64,000 nt of DNA from Herbaspirillum hiltneri N3 (GCF_001267925.1 NZ_CP011409.1:806001-870000); one strand, 5' to 3'; counted from the first letter of the stretch, positions 42,162 to 52,189 are shown. The notes: generated by a model from the sequence alone, not told the origin. Numbers and translations: made by a program.

Positions 42162-43429
42162 GCATGGACCTGCTTTTCAAAAAGTTCGCGGAAGACCGGA
42201 TAGATCTCGGACGAGGACTGCACCTTTTTCATCGCGAAGTGCGGATGCTCATGCAGCAGCTGCGTGTACTCCGTCCACAGGTTCTGTTCCGGCTCGGCCA
42301 CCTGGATATAGGCGAAGTAGCGGCACATCGGCAGGATCGCTTCTTCCAGGATGCTGCGGCATTTCGGCGAATCGTCGTTCCAGTTGTCGCCGTCGGAAGC
42401 CTGGGCGCCGTAGATGTTCCATTCGCTCGACGGATAGCGAGCCCTGATGATGTCCTGCATCAGCTCGAGCGCGCTGGAGACCACCGTGCCGCCGCTTTCC
42501 TGCGAGTGGAAAAAAGTCTCCTCGTCGACCTCGTCGGCGCGCGTGTGATGGCGGATGAAGACCACCTCGATGTGCTCATAGTTGCGCGTCAGGAACAGAT
42601 ACAAAAGGATGAAGAAACGTTTCGATAAGTCCTTGCGCTGCTCATCCATCGAGCCCGACACGTCCATCACGCAAAACATCACGGCGCGGCTCGACGGCTG
42701 CGGCTGGCGCACGCGGTTGACGTAGCGCAGGTCGAACGGATCGATGAACGGGATGCGCCAGATGCGCGCCTTGAGATGGTGTATCTCCTCTTCCAGCAGG
42801 AGGATTTCCGACAACTTGTCGTTGGGATGCTTGTTGAGCTCGCACAATTGTTCTTCCAGCTCGCGCAGTTTGGCCACCAGCGGGCCGCCCAGCGCAATGC
42901 GCCGGCCCAGCGAGCTGCGCAGCGAACGCACGATGTCGATGTTGGCGGGCGAACCGTCGACCGAATAACCGGCGCGCATGTTCTTCCAGTTTGGAATCGA
43001 CATCAGGTTGGTCTGGATCAGGCGCGGCAATTCCAGGTCTTCGAAGAAGTACTGCATGAATTCTTCGCGCGACAACTCGAAGGTGAATTCATCCTGGCTC
43101 TCGCCCTCGTTGCTGGCGGTGCTGCCGCCGTCGCCGGAGCCGCCGCTGCGGCGTGGAATCCGGTCGCCCTGCAAATAGTCCTGATTGCCGGGATGTACGA
43201 TCTCGCGCTTGCCGCCTCGGCCATGGTGGAACGCCGGTTCGGAAATATCCTTGCGCGGAATGCTGATGCTTTTCGAGTTCTCGATGTCCTTGATGCTGCG
43301 GTCGCGTACCGCTTCGGTAACGGAACGCCGGATATCGCTGCGGAAACGCCTGAGGAAACGCTCCCGGTTGGCGATGCTCTTGTTCTTGCCAGCTAGCCTG
43401 CGGTCGATGATCTGATGGAGCAAATCCAT
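42158..43429 (-). CDS. yeaH: YeaH/YhbH family protein (DUF444, VWA-like)
   Basis: 423 residues. The C-terminal half has a von Willebrand A-type metal site: MDVSGSMDEQRKDLSKRF (DxSxS), then a Thr in GGTVVSSALELM and a later Asp. The N-terminus has the family's basic stretch KNKSIANRERFLRRFRSDIR. It works with the kinase PrkA, its operon partner 75 bp upstream; targets are not known. Confidence 0.95.
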   Translation of the reverse strand: MDLLHQIIDRRLAGKNKSIANRERFLRRFRSDIRRSVTEAVRDRSIKDIENSKSISIPRKDISEPAFHHGRGGKREIVHPGNQDYLQGDRIPRRSGGSGDGGSTASNEGESQDEFTFELSREEFMQYFFEDLELPRLIQTNLMSIPNWKNMRAGYSVDGSPANIDIVRSLRSSLGRRIALGGPLVAKLRELEEQLCELNKHPNDKLSEILLLEEEIHHLKARIWRIPFIDPFDLRYVNRVRQPQPSSRAVMFCVMDVSGSMDEQRKDLSKRFFILLYLFLTRNYEHIEVVFIRHHTRADEVDEETFFHSQESGGTVVSSALELMQDIIRARYPSSEWNIYGAQASDGDNWNDDSPKCRSILEEAILPMCRYFAYIQVAEPEQNLWTEYTQLLHEHPHFAMKKVQSSSEIYPVFRELFEKQVHA

Positions 43430-43504
43430 TCTCCTGCTGATGGTACAGCCGGGCGGGTTGCTTTCAGCTGACGCGTTCTGTCATCGGCAACCCGCGTCCC
43501 TGGT

Positions 43505-45427
43505 TCAAGAGGATTTGCGCACGCGCAAATACCATTCACACAGCAAACGCACCTGCTTCGGCGTGTAACCCTTGCTGACCATGCGATTGACGAAGTCTTC
43601 GTGCTTCTGCATTTCTTCGGTCGAACCCTTGGCGTTGAAGGAAATCACCGGCAGCAGGTCCTCGGTGTTGGAGAACATCTTCTTCTCGATCACCACGCGC
43701 AGCTTTTCGTAACTGGTCCACAGCGGATTCTTGCCGCCGTTGTTGACGCGCGCACGCAGCACGAAGTTGACGATCTCGTTGCGGAAGTCCTTCGGATTGC
43801 TGATGCCGGCAGGCTTCTCGATTTTTTCCAGTTCCGCGTTCAGGGACGCACGGTCGAAGCTCTCGCCCGTATCGTGATCGCGGAACTCCTGATCCTGGAT
43901 CCAGAAGTCGGCATAGGTCACGTAGCGGTCGAATACGTTCTGGCCGTATTCGGAATACGACTCCAGATAAGCGGTCTGGATTTCCTTGCCGATGAACTCC
44001 GCATAGCGCGAGGCCAACGTGTCTTTGACGAAGGACAGGTACTTTTGCTCCTGTTCGGGCGGGAATTGTTCGCGCTCGATCTGCTGCTCCAGTATGTACA
44101 TCAGATGCACGGGGTTGGCGGCGATCTCGGTCGTGTCGAAGTTGAACACGCGCGACAGGATCTTGAAGGCGAAACGCGTCGAGATGCCGGTCATGCCCTC
44201 GTCGACGCCGGCGTAATCGCGGTATTCCTGATACGACTTGGCCTTGGGGTCGGTGTCCTTCAGGTTCTCGCCGTCATACACCTGCATCTTGGAGATCAGG
44301 CTGGAGTTTTCGGGCTCGCCCAGGCGCGTGAGAATGGAGAATTGCGCCATCATCTTCAGGGTGCCCGGCGCGCAGATGGCCTTGGCCAGCGAGGACGTGC
44401 GCAGCAGCTTTTCGTAGATGCGGATTTCTTCCGACACGCGCAGGCAGTACGGCACCTTGACGATGTAAATACGGTCGAGCAGCGCTTCGTTGTTCTTGTT
44501 GTTGCGGAAGGCCTTCCATTCCGACTCGTTGGAGTGGGCCAGGATGATGCCGTCGAACGGAATCGCCCCGAAACCTTCGGTGCCCTTGAAGTTGCCTTCC
44601 TGGGTGGCGGTCAGCAGCGGATGCAGCACCTTGATCGGCGCCTTGAACATTTCGACGAACTCCAGCAGGCCCTGGTTCGACAGGCACAGGCCGCCGGAAT
44701 AGCTGTATGCGTCGGCGTCGTCCTGCGAGTATTGCTCGAGCTTGCGGATGTCGACCTTGCCGACCAGCGTGGAAATATCCTGGTTGTTTTCGTCGCCCGG
44801 CTCGGTCTTGGAGATCGCGATCTGGCGCAGGATCGACGGATAGCGCTTGACCACGCGGAACTGGCGGATGTCGCCGTTGAATTCATGCAGGCGCTTGACC
44901 GCCCACGGACTCAGGATGGATTTGAGGTAGCGGCGCGGGATGCCAAACTGCTCTTCGAGGATTTGTCCGTCTTCCTCGTAATCGAACAGGCCGAACGGCG
45001 ATTCATTGACCGGCGAACCTTTGATCGAATAGAAGGGGATGTGCTCCATGAGCTGTTTGAGGCGCTCGGCGATGGACGATTTGCCGCCGCCGACCGGACC
45101 CAGCAGATACAGGATCTGCTTCTTTTCTTCCAGGCCTTGCGAGGCATGGCGGAAATAGGCGACCACCTGTTCGATGACTTCTTCCGCGCCGTAGAACTCC
45201 TTGAAGGCGGGATAGACCTTGATCACCTTGTTGGCGAACAAGCGCGACAAACGAGGGTCTTCGCGCGTGTCGACCTTCTCAGGTTCGCCAATCGCCATCA
45301 GCATGCGTTCTGCGGCCGATGCGTACACAGCCGGATCGTTCTTGCAAAGATTCAGATATTCTTCAAGCGAAAATTCTTCTTCTCTGGTCTTGTCAAAGCG
45401 ACTCGCAAAGCTGCTGTAGATATCCAT
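43505..45427 (-). CDS. prkA: PrkA serine protein kinase / AAA+ protein
   Basis: 640 residues: an AAA-like N-terminal part with Walker A GPVGGGKSSIAERL near residue 110 and a C-terminal PrkA kinase-like domain ending YLRVRKSS. First gene of the prkA-yeaH-ycgB operon. In enterobacteria the homologous yeaG-yeaH genes respond to RpoS and nitrogen stress (known); regulation here is unknown, but a tandem direct repeat lies 140 bp upstream. Confidence 0.96.
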   Translation of the reverse strand: MDIYSSFASRFDKTREEEFSLEEYLNLCKNDPAVYASAAERMLMAIGEPEKVDTREDPRLSRLFANKVIKVYPAFKEFYGAEEVIEQVVAYFRHASQGLEEKKQILYLLGPVGGGKSSIAERLKQLMEHIPFYSIKGSPVNESPFGLFDYEEDGQILEEQFGIPRRYLKSILSPWAVKRLHEFNGDIRQFRVVKRYPSILRQIAISKTEPGDENNQDISTLVGKVDIRKLEQYSQDDADAYSYSGGLCLSNQGLLEFVEMFKAPIKVLHPLLTATQEGNFKGTEGFGAIPFDGIILAHSNESEWKAFRNNKNNEALLDRIYIVKVPYCLRVSEEIRIYEKLLRTSSLAKAICAPGTLKMMAQFSILTRLGEPENSSLISKMQVYDGENLKDTDPKAKSYQEYRDYAGVDEGMTGISTRFAFKILSRVFNFDTTEIAANPVHLMYILEQQIEREQFPPEQEQKYLSFVKDTLASRYAEFIGKEIQTAYLESYSEYGQNVFDRYVTYADFWIQDQEFRDHDTGESFDRASLNAELEKIEKPAGISNPKDFRNEIVNFVLRARVNNGGKNPLWTSYEKLRVVIEKKMFSNTEDLLPVISFNAKGSTEEMQKHEDFVNRMVSKGYTPKQVRLLCEWYLRVRKSS

Positions 45428-45564
45428 ACCACCTCCGTAACTTCAATGAGACAACAAATTGAATACGTGCGTTATGTTTTTAGATTTATCGACCGCGGTT
45501 TCCTGAGCATCAGCTCCTGACCAGTTTCAGCAGGTTTCGCTATCGTGCGCGGCATTGGAATTTT

Positions 45565-45601
45565 CAATGCATTTTCAAACCATTCGCAATGCGTTTTCAA
45601 C
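45565..45601. repeat. Tandem direct repeat upstream of prkA, possible operator
   Basis: CAATGCATTTTCAAA at 45565-45579 and CAATGCGTTTTCAAC at 45587-45601, 13 of 15 identical, spaced 22 bp apart (two helical turns). Confidence 0.5.
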
Positions 45602-46257
45602 GCAGTGACGCCGCACGCGTCCTTATGAACTTGGACCGGAAAACAAAATTTTCGTTTTTATTCTATTCCTTTTTTTCTGAAGTCATCGTGCTGCTTTTGT
45701 TTCAGCGTACTGCTAAATGATTTTCCCGTATCCGAAAACAACTGCCGTTTTCGGAGCCAGCTTTTCGATATGCAAAAGCGTCGAAATTGTGCGCCGCGTT
45801 TTTTGCCATTCCCCTGTTCGTTAAATGGTTGAGCGCGATGCGCGGTTGACCTTGTTACGTAATTCCGGTGCACGGCCTCGCAAGCGAATCGGAGCAGGCC
45901 TGGCGCGCTTGCGCGATGACGCCGGCGGGCATCGCGCAAGTGCGTTTTGCTGGACTGGAAACCGTCGCAGCAGGCAATGCAAGTTTGATGCCGGGAAATA
46001 TCCTGCCGCAGGGATCGCGGTTGGCGGGAGCGTCGCCGTGGCGGAAACGGCGCTGAAAATTCTTTTTCATTGCGCGCGTGAAACGTTGCTTTTTTACCAT
46101 GTGACCGCTTCGCAACGATTAACTCGATAGCTTTCCGGCAAGCTTTGCAATCTTTTTGATAGATGCCCTCGATGAACTTACGGGGGAAATCGCCTGGGAG
46201 CCCGTCCCGAAGGCGTTCGCAAGCGATCTGCGGAGAAAGCCCGGAGTAGATAAGTCA

Positions 46258-46287
46258 TTGACAAACAAGTGAAAAATGCAGTCTAAT
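46258..46287 (+). promoter_or_regulatory. Promoter of rpmH-rnpA
   Basis: Perfect TTGACA (46258-46263), an 18-bp spacer and TCTAAT (46282-46287), about 160 nt before rpmH. Confidence 0.7.
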
Positions 46288-46448
46288 TCAGGGTTCACCA
46301 TCCGTTGAATTGCGTTCGTGCTGTGGCCTTGCGGTTTCGGCTCTCAAATGCCTCTCTACCTACAAGAAGAGGCACGCGCAGAAAACAGAAATTCCGCGGA
46401 GATTCCGATGTATTTTTGCCGATTATTGATTAAGTAAGCGAGTCCAAC

Positions 46449-46586
46449 ATGAAACGTACCTACCAACCTTCCGTCGTGCGCCGCAAGCGTACCCATGGTT
46501 TCCGTGCCCGTATGGCAACCCGTGGTGGCCGCGCTGTCATCAACGCACGCCGCGCCAAGGGCCGCAAGCGCCTGGCAGCTGTTTGA
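46449..46586 (+). CDS. rpmH: Ribosomal protein L34
   Basis: 45 residues: starts [20 protein letters not shown], continues [20 protein letters not shown] and ends RLAAV. The usual length is 44; the doubled alanine before the final valine adds one. First gene of the conserved rpmH-rnpA-yidD-yidC-mnmE order. Confidence 0.99.
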   Translation: MKRTYQPSVVRRKRTHGFRARMATRGGRAVINARRAKGRKRLAAV

Positions 46587-46623
46587 TCCGGGCAATAGCC
46601 AGAATCAGTGCGCTGCTGTTCGT

Positions 46624-47034
46624 GTGACAGGCGATCGTTCCTATCTCTACTCACGCGATCAGAGAATCGTTAAAACGGATGAGTTTTCATCCGTTTTTCG
46701 TTTGCGACCGGTGTATCGGACTGCCCATTTCGTCCTGTACGCGCGCAACAACGACTTGCCGCTAGCGCGTCTGGGTGTCGTCGCCGCCAAACGCATGGCG
46801 CCGCGCGCGGTCACCCGGAATACGATCAAGCGCGTCACCCGCGAATTGTTCCGGCAAACGGCATTGGCATTGCCCCAGGTGGATTGCATCGTGCGTTTGT
46901 CGAAGCCGGTCAACAGCAAGAGCGGACCGGCGACCAACACCAGACTCAAAGCGGAATTGCGCGACGAGTTGTCACAGTTGTTTGCATTTTTGCTGAACGC
47001 GACCGCGTTTGCCAGGAAGCCGGAAAATACGTGA
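46624..47034 (+). CDS. rnpA: Ribonuclease P protein component
   Basis: 136 residues from the GTG at 46624 (VTGDRSYLYSRDQRIVKTDE); the frame is open further upstream but overlaps rpmH. The RNA-binding RNR motif region is present as KRMAPRAVTRNTIKRVTRE. It cooperates with RNase P RNA to mature tRNA 5' ends. Its stop overlaps the yidD start (TGATG). Confidence 0.93.
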   Translation: MTGDRSYLYSRDQRIVKTDEFSSVFRLRPVYRTAHFVLYARNNDLPLARLGVVAAKRMAPRAVTRNTIKRVTRELFRQTALALPQVDCIVRLSKPVNSKSGPATNTRLKAELRDELSQLFAFLLNATAFARKPENT

Positions 47035-47303
47035 TGAAAACGCCTTTACTCCTGCTGTTACGTGCCTACAAGCTGGGAGTGAGCCCTTATCTCGGGCAGA
47101 ATTGCCGTTTTTATCCCAGCTGTTCCGACTACGCCGCAGAAGCCATTCGCCTCCATGGCGCATGGAAGGGCAGCGTACTGGCCGGCAAACGCCTGTGCAA
47201 ATGCCATCCCTGGCATCCCGGTGGACTCGATCCGGTACCTGAGTCCTCCACATCAGATTCCTCCTCTCCCACTGTAGCCGCTGGCGGCTGCAGCCACTCC
47301 TGA
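47034..47303 (+). CDS. yidD: Membrane protein insertion efficiency factor YidD
   Basis: 89 residues. [20 protein letters not shown], the CSDYAAEAI motif and [14 protein letters not shown] are the family's conserved cysteine-bearing blocks. It assists YidC-dependent insertion and lies between rnpA and yidC, as in most bacteria. A Ser-rich tail follows the conserved core. Confidence 0.96.
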   Translation: MKTPLLLLLRAYKLGVSPYLGQNCRFYPSCSDYAAEAIRLHGAWKGSVLAGKRLCKCHPWHPGGLDPVPESSTSDSSSPTVAAGGCSHS

Positions 47304-47322
47304 TTTATTGGTCAATACTCTT

Positions 47323-48975
47323 ATGGATATCAAACGTACCGTCCTGTGGGTTGTCTTCTCGTTTTCCCTGCTGCTGCTCTGGGATAGCTGGCAACGTCAT
47401 AACGGCAAGCCGTCGATGTTTTTCCCGACGACGACCCAAGAGGCGACTCCGGCTGCTGCCGGCGCTGACCCGTCCAAATCGCCTGTGCCGCAAGCGGCCG
47501 GCGCCGCCGGTGCGACTGCCGGCGCAGCCGACGTTGCGGGCGGCTTGCCTGCCGCCAAGGGTGAGACCATCACCATCACGACCGACGTCGTCAAGGCCGA
47601 CATCGATACCGTCGGCGGCGAACTCAAGCGTCTGGAACTGCTGAAGCACCGCGACACCGCCGACCCGGCCAAGAACCTGGTCCTGTTCGATTCGAGCGCC
47701 GGCCACACCTATCTGGCCGAATCCGGCCTGATCGGCGGCCCGTTCCCGACCCACAAGTCGATCTTCATCGCCAAGCCGGGCGCACGGGCGCTGGACAACG
47801 GCAACGAAGTCCCGCTGGTGCTCGAAGCGCAGGAAAACGGCGTCAAGCTGACCAAGACCTACACCTTCAAGCGCGGCGACTACTCGATCGACCTGAAGCA
47901 CACCGTCACCAACGACAGCGCAGCGGCGATCAATCCTTCGCTGTACCTGCAACTGGTGCGCGACGGCAACAAGCCGGGCGGCGAGTCGCACTTCTACAGC
48001 ACCTTCACCGGTCCTGCGGTCTACACCGACGCCGACAAATTCCAGAAGCTGACCTTCGAGAAGATCGAAGAAGGCAAGGAACAGCACGCCAACAAGGCCG
48101 ACAACGGCTGGATCGCACTGGTGCAGCACTATTTCGTGTCGGCCATCATTCCGCCTGAAAAAGCACAGCGCGACATCTTCACCAAGAAGATCGGCACCAA
48201 CCTGTACGCCGTCGGCAACATCCTGCCGCTGGGCACGGTTGCTCCTGGCGCCAGCGTCACCATGGACGCGCGCCTGTACTCCGGTCCGCAAGAATCGTCC
48301 GTGCTGGAAAAGACCACCCCGGGCCTGGAACTGGTCAAGGACTACGGCTGGCTGACCATCATCGCCAAACCGATCTTCTGGCTGATGATCCACATCCATG
48401 CCTACGTCGGCAACTGGGGCTGGACCATCATTCTGCTGACCATGCTGATCAAGGCGGTGTTCTTCCCGCTGTCGGCCGCCAGCTATCGCAGCATGGCCAA
48501 GATGAAGGCCGTCACGCCGAAGATGACCGCGATCCGCGAGCGTCACAAGGGCGATCCGCAGGCCATGAACCGCGAAATGATGTCGCTGTACAAGACCGAA
48601 AAGATCAATCCGCTGGGCGGCTGCCTGCCGATCGTGATTCAGATTCCTGTGTTCATTTCGCTGTACTGGGTGCTGCTGGCCAGCGTGGAAATGCGCGGCG
48701 CGCCATGGCTGGGCTGGATCCACGATCTGACCGCGCCTGATCCGTTCTACATCTTGCCGGTGCTGATGGCCGTCTCGATGTTCATCCAGACCAAGCTCAA
48801 CCCGACCCCTCCGGATCCGGTCCAGGCCAAGGTCATGATGTTCATGCCTATCGTGTTCTCGGTGATGTTCTTCTTCTTCCCGTCCGGCCTCGTGCTGTAC
48901 TGGGTCGTGAATAACGTCCTGTCGATCACGCAGCAATGGGTCATCACCAGAAAGCTGCAGGCAGGCAAGGCTTAA
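47323..48975 (+). CDS. yidC: Membrane protein insertase YidC
   Basis: 550 residues: N-terminal membrane helix ([18 protein letters not shown]), an Ala/Pro-rich linker, a large periplasmic P1 domain (about 75-340), then the conserved five-helix insertase domain ([38 protein letters not shown]). This is the Gram-negative long form. A terminator follows. Confidence 0.98.
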   Translation: MDIKRTVLWVVFSFSLLLLWDSWQRHNGKPSMFFPTTTQEATPAAAGADPSKSPVPQAAGAAGATAGAADVAGGLPAAKGETITITTDVVKADIDTVGGELKRLELLKHRDTADPAKNLVLFDSSAGHTYLAESGLIGGPFPTHKSIFIAKPGARALDNGNEVPLVLEAQENGVKLTKTYTFKRGDYSIDLKHTVTNDSAAAINPSLYLQLVRDGNKPGGESHFYSTFTGPAVYTDADKFQKLTFEKIEEGKEQHANKADNGWIALVQHYFVSAIIPPEKAQRDIFTKKIGTNLYAVGNILPLGTVAPGASVTMDARLYSGPQESSVLEKTTPGLELVKDYGWLTIIAKPIFWLMIHIHAYVGNWGWTIILLTMLIKAVFFPLSAASYRSMAKMKAVTPKMTAIRERHKGDPQAMNREMMSLYKTEKINPLGGCLPIVIQIPVFISLYWVLLASVEMRGAPWLGWIHDLTAPDPFYILPVLMAVSMFIQTKLNPTPPDPVQAKVMMFMPIVFSVMFFFFPSGLVLYWVVNNVLSITQQWVITRKLQAGKA

Positions 48976-49004
48976 CGACCTGCTCGTGATTCACTTGTTA
49001 GTCG

Positions 49005-49043
49005 AAAAAGCCCGTGGCATGATTTTCACGGGCTTTTTTTTTC
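49005..49043 (+). terminator. Terminator after yidC
   Basis: AAAGCCCGTG/CACGGGCTTT stem with a 10-nt loop and a run of nine T. Confidence 0.93.
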
Positions 49044-49081
49044 GCCCCCGTTTTCCTCTCTTTTGAAAAGTAGTGCGCATC

Positions 49082-50488
49082 ATGACTCTCGATACTTCTC
49101 CCATCGCCGCGATCGCCACCGCCCCAGGACGCGGCGGCATCGGCGTGGTCCGTCTTTCAGGCAAGAACCTGTGGCCGGTGGTGCAAGCTGTCTGCGGCAA
49201 GGATGAAGGCACGCTGGCGCCGCGCCATGCCTGCTATTTGCCGTTCAGGCGCGCCGATGGCAGCCTGATCGATCAGGGCCTGGCGATCTACTTCAAGGCG
49301 CCGCATTCCTACACCGGCGAAGACGTGCTCGAACTGCAAGGCCATGGCGGCCCGGTGGTCATGCAGATGCTGCTGGCGCGCTGCCTCGAAGCCGGCGCCG
49401 ACATCGGCCTGCGGCTGGCCGAGCCGGGGGAGTTCACCCAGCGCGCTTTCCTCAACGACAAGCTCGACCTGGCGCAGGCCGAAGCGGTCGCCGATCTCAT
49501 CGAGGCGTCCACCGAAGCGGCCGCCAAGTCGGCCTCCGAATCGCTGTCGGGCGCGTTCTCCAAAGTCATTCACGACCTGGTGAACAAGGTCACCAACTTG
49601 CGCATGCTGGTCGAAGCGACGCTGGATTTTCCCGAAGAAGAAATCGACTTCCTCGAGCAGTCCGACGCGCGCGGCCAACTCGCCGCGATCCGCGCCACGC
49701 TTGACGACGTCTTCATGCACGCGTCGCAAGGCGCGCTGCTGCGCGACGGCCTCAACGTCGTGCTGGCCGGCAAGCCCAACGTCGGCAAGTCGTCGCTGCT
49801 CAATATCCTGGCCGGCTCCGATGTCGCCATTGTCACGCCGATCGCCGGCACCACGCGCGACAAGGTCACCGAGACCATCCAGATTGAAGGCATGCCGCTC
49901 AACATCATCGACACCGCCGGTATCCGCGAAGCCGATGAAGATGGCAGCGGTCCCGACGAAGTCGAACGCATCGGCATCGAACGCACCTGGGGTGAAGTCG
50001 CCAGGGCCGACGTCATCCTGCACATGCTCGACGCCGATCGGGGGCCGACCGTGGAAGATGAAAAAATCACCGAGCGCTTCCCCGACGGCGTGCCGGTCAT
50101 CCGCATCTGGAACAAGATCGATCGCTCCGGCCACAAGCCCGCAGTCGACAAGATGACGGATGCCACGCACATTTACCTGTCGGCCACCGACCAGGTCGGC
50201 ATCGACCTGCTGCGCGGCGAATTGTTGCGCATCGCCGGCTGGCAGCAAACGGTGGAGTCGCGCTATCTCGCGCGCGAACGCCATCTGATCGCCCTGAAGG
50301 CCGCGCGCGACTATCTGGAAAGCGCCGCCCTGCACGCTGCGGTCGACAACCAGGCCAGCGACAAGTCTCTGGATTTGTTTGCGGAAGAACTGCGCCTGGC
50401 GCAGGAGCGTTTAAGCAGCATCACCGGCAAGTTCACGCCGGACGATTTGCTGGGCGTGATTTTCTCGCGTTTCTGCATCGGAAAATAA
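49082..50488 (+). CDS. mnmE: tRNA modification GTPase MnmE
   Basis: 468 residues. The N-terminal folate-binding domain starts [16 protein letters not shown]. The inserted G domain has GKPNVGKS at 230-237, IAGTTRD, and DTAG in [13 protein letters not shown]. The protein ends in the essential FCIGK. With MnmG it modifies the wobble uridine of several tRNAs. It is separately transcribed from yidC because of the intervening terminator. Confidence 0.99.
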   Translation: MTLDTSPIAAIATAPGRGGIGVVRLSGKNLWPVVQAVCGKDEGTLAPRHACYLPFRRADGSLIDQGLAIYFKAPHSYTGEDVLELQGHGGPVVMQMLLARCLEAGADIGLRLAEPGEFTQRAFLNDKLDLAQAEAVADLIEASTEAAAKSASESLSGAFSKVIHDLVNKVTNLRMLVEATLDFPEEEIDFLEQSDARGQLAAIRATLDDVFMHASQGALLRDGLNVVLAGKPNVGKSSLLNILAGSDVAIVTPIAGTTRDKVTETIQIEGMPLNIIDTAGIREADEDGSGPDEVERIGIERTWGEVARADVILHMLDADRGPTVEDEKITERFPDGVPVIRIWNKIDRSGHKPAVDKMTDATHIYLSATDQVGIDLLRGELLRIAGWQQTVESRYLARERHLIALKAARDYLESAALHAAVDNQASDKSLDLFAEELRLAQERLSSITGKFTPDDLLGVIFSRFCIGK

Positions 50489-50509
50489 GGCGGGACGACC
50501 TGCGGAGAA

Positions 50510-50676
50510 GTATGCAAGCCAAGGAGAAAGACAATCCTGTAACGAATGTTACAGGGTGTAAAAAACATAGGTGGGCAGGGAAGGGGGCGTTATCTTGAGC
50601 ACTCCCTCCCCTCCAATTCATCACCCCCCTGAGGATTGGATTTAACCCGCGCGCCGCAAGGCCGCGGGTTTTTTTC
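50510..50676 (+). ncRNA. Candidate small RNA or long 3' leader after mnmE
   Basis: Non-coding stretch with three ordered secondary-structure elements: CCTGTAAC/GTTACAGG with a 4-nt loop at 50536-50555, a purine-rich GGGAAGGGGG facing CTCCCTCCCC at about 50575-50612, and a strong terminator at 50644-50676. The 5' end cannot be placed; it may simply be the mnmE 3' UTR. Confidence 0.35.
50644..50676 (+). terminator. Terminator after mnmE
   Basis: AACCCGCG/CGCGGGTT stem with an 11-nt loop followed by seven or more T. Confidence 0.92.
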
Positions 50677-50704
50677 TGGGCAACGCCGATAGCGCCGGCG
50701 AGCG

Positions 50705-50896
50705 TCAGACTTCTTCGGAGCGGTCATGCGGCGCGGTCTGCAGGATGGCGGCGGGAGGATACAACTGCAGCGCGTTGTGCAGCTTGCCGATGGCGCGGCA
50801 CATGTCTTCGAAGCCGCTGGCTTCCACCTTCGATTTGAACTGGTAAATCGTGCCGTCGACCCAGACTTCGCGCTCTGCTTCTCTGAGTATGTTCAT
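50705..50896 (-). CDS. Small conserved-looking hypothetical protein
   Basis: 63 residues from ATG 50896, which has GGAG 7 nt upstream; begins MNILREAEREVWVDGTIYQF. Soluble, mixed alpha/beta, with VEASGFEDMCRAIGKLHNAL as a probable helix. Unknown function, convergent with mnmE. Confidence 0.6.
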   Translation of the reverse strand: MNILREAEREVWVDGTIYQFKSKVEASGFEDMCRAIGKLHNALQLYPPAAILQTAPHDRSEEV

Positions 50897-51182
50897 CGTT
50901 TGTCTCCATCTCATTTTTATGAGGGAATGGTAGCACGGTGATCCGCCGCCGCAAGACGGTGGCGGTTTTGCGACACGTCATTGAGTCCTCATCGTGTTCT
51001 CATTGTGTTCAGTTACGTGCGTCCGGACATGTTCCTGCATCTCGATCCTCTGCTGGAAAACGCAAACCGGCACCATGCCGGCAGTCTTTCCGGCGTCGCC
51101 TGCAGAGCCCGAAAACAACTGCTAAGATGCCGCTCTGCACGATGCCGCAGAACGGCATCTTTCCCATTTTTCAGGAGCCTTC

Positions 51183-51779
51183 ATGTCGCAAACCAATCCA
51201 CGCGTTGCCGATCATCCCATCGACCCGCAATTCCTGAATCGCTGGTCGCCCCGCGCCTACACCGGCGCCGACATTTCCGAAGAAACCGTACTGAGTTTCC
51301 TCGAAGCCGCACGCTGGGCGCCGTCGTCCTACAATTCGCAGCCATGGCGCTTCGTCTACGCACGTCGCGGCACGCCGCAATGGGACAGCCTGCTGGGATT
51401 GCTCAACGACTTCAACCGCAGCTGGGCGGACAAGGCCTCGGTGCTGATCATCGTGCTGTCCAAGACCACCTTTACGCCTCCGGGCGCCGCTGCGCCGGGA
51501 CCTGCGCCGACGCATTCCTTCGACACCGGTTCGGCCTGGGCCTACCTGGCGTTGCAAGCCAGCCTGTCGGGATGGCATGCACACGGCATGGCAGGTTTCG
51601 ACAAGGAAAAAACGCGCACCGAGCTGGGCGTACCGGCTGATTTCGCGGTCGAAGCTGCAATTGCCATCGGTAAAATCGGCGACAAATCGATCCTGCCGGA
51701 AGGCCTGCAAGCCCGCGAACTGCCGTCTCCGCGCGAGCCGCTGAGCAAATTGGCGTTTGAAGGCAAATTTCAGGGCTAA
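51183..51779 (+). CDS. Nitroreductase-family protein
   Basis: 198 residues of the FMN-dependent nitroreductase fold: NRWSPRAYTGADIS at the start carries the FMN-phosphate-binding Arg, ARWAPSSYNSQPWRFVYA is the main signature, and AYLALQASLSGWHAHGMAGF is the dimer-interface helix. Likely reduces quinones or nitro compounds with NAD(P)H. Single gene upstream of tRNA-Asp. Confidence 0.9.
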   Translation: MSQTNPRVADHPIDPQFLNRWSPRAYTGADISEETVLSFLEAARWAPSSYNSQPWRFVYARRGTPQWDSLLGLLNDFNRSWADKASVLIIVLSKTTFTPPGAAAPGPAPTHSFDTGSAWAYLALQASLSGWHAHGMAGFDKEKTRTELGVPADFAVEAAIAIGKIGDKSILPEGLQARELPSPREPLSKLAFEGKFQG

Positions 51780-51856
51780 TTTGTGGAAAAGTACTGGAAT
51801 TCCTGGAGAAGCTCGGCTATACTTGCGGTCTTTCAGCGAAACTGAAAACCAAATCT

Positions 51857-51933
51857 GGAGTGGTAGTTCAGTTGGTTAGAATACCGGCCTGTCACGCCGG
51901 GGGTCGCGGGTTCGAGCCCCGTCCGCTCCGCCA
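51857..51933 (+). tRNA. tRNA-Asp (anticodon GTC)
   Basis: 77 nt including encoded CCA. The acceptor stem GGAGTGG pairs with CCGCTCC, the D-arm is TTCAGTTGGTTAGAA, the anticodon GTC lies at 51891-51893 in the loop CTGTCAC, and the T-arm GGTTCGAGCCC is standard. A TATACT -10 lies about 35 nt upstream (51818-51823). Confidence 0.98.
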
Positions 51934-51945
51934 AGTAAGTCAGAA

Positions 51946-51973
51946 AAGCCCTTGATTTTCAAGGGCTTTTTTG
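51946..51973 (+). terminator. Terminator after tRNA-Asp
   Basis: AAGCCCTTGA/TCAAGGGCTT stem with a 3-nt loop and T-run. Confidence 0.92.
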
Positions 51974-52020
51974 TTTTCTGCTTCTATCGGTATGCCACTG
52001 CTGTTCGTTTGCAGGCCGGA

Positions 52021-52042
52021 TTGACCCGATCAAATTGACCCC
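52021..52042. mobile_element. IS21-type terminal sequence fragment
   Basis: TTGACCCGATCAAATTGACC followed by CC: two TTGACCC units around GATCAAA, the type of repeated motif found near the ends of IS21-family elements. No transposase gene remains nearby. Located 90 bp beyond tRNA-Asp. Confidence 0.4.
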
Positions 52043-52189
52043 ACCCTCCAGGTTCTCGCAAACACGGCGACTCCGTCATATATGCGGCAAATCAACAAGC
52101 CGATTCTCCCGAATGACCTTAACATTTCACGGAAATGCGCCGTTCTTGAATAAGTCCGAAGACACAGGCGCTCTACTCTGCTGCAGGTA

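Larger units (their letters stand above)
45428..46448. other. 1-kb gene-poor gap between prkA and rpmH
   Basis: No reading frame here looks coding. The gap holds the direct repeat upstream of prkA (45565-45601), AT-rich sequence around 45640-45740, and the rpmH promoter. I find no DnaA box matching TTWTNCACA, although rpmH is often beside the origin in related bacteria. Confidence 0.6.

Noticed and set aside
46449-46586. L34 of 45 instead of 44 residues as an anomaly
   Set aside because: A single extra alanine at the C-terminus is minor and may be normal in this lineage.
50943-50969. CCGCCGCCG/CGGTGGCGG hairpin with TTTT as a terminator
   Set aside because: It lies upstream of a minus-strand gene and downstream of no plus-strand gene; the T-run is short and the GC-rich stem may be chance.
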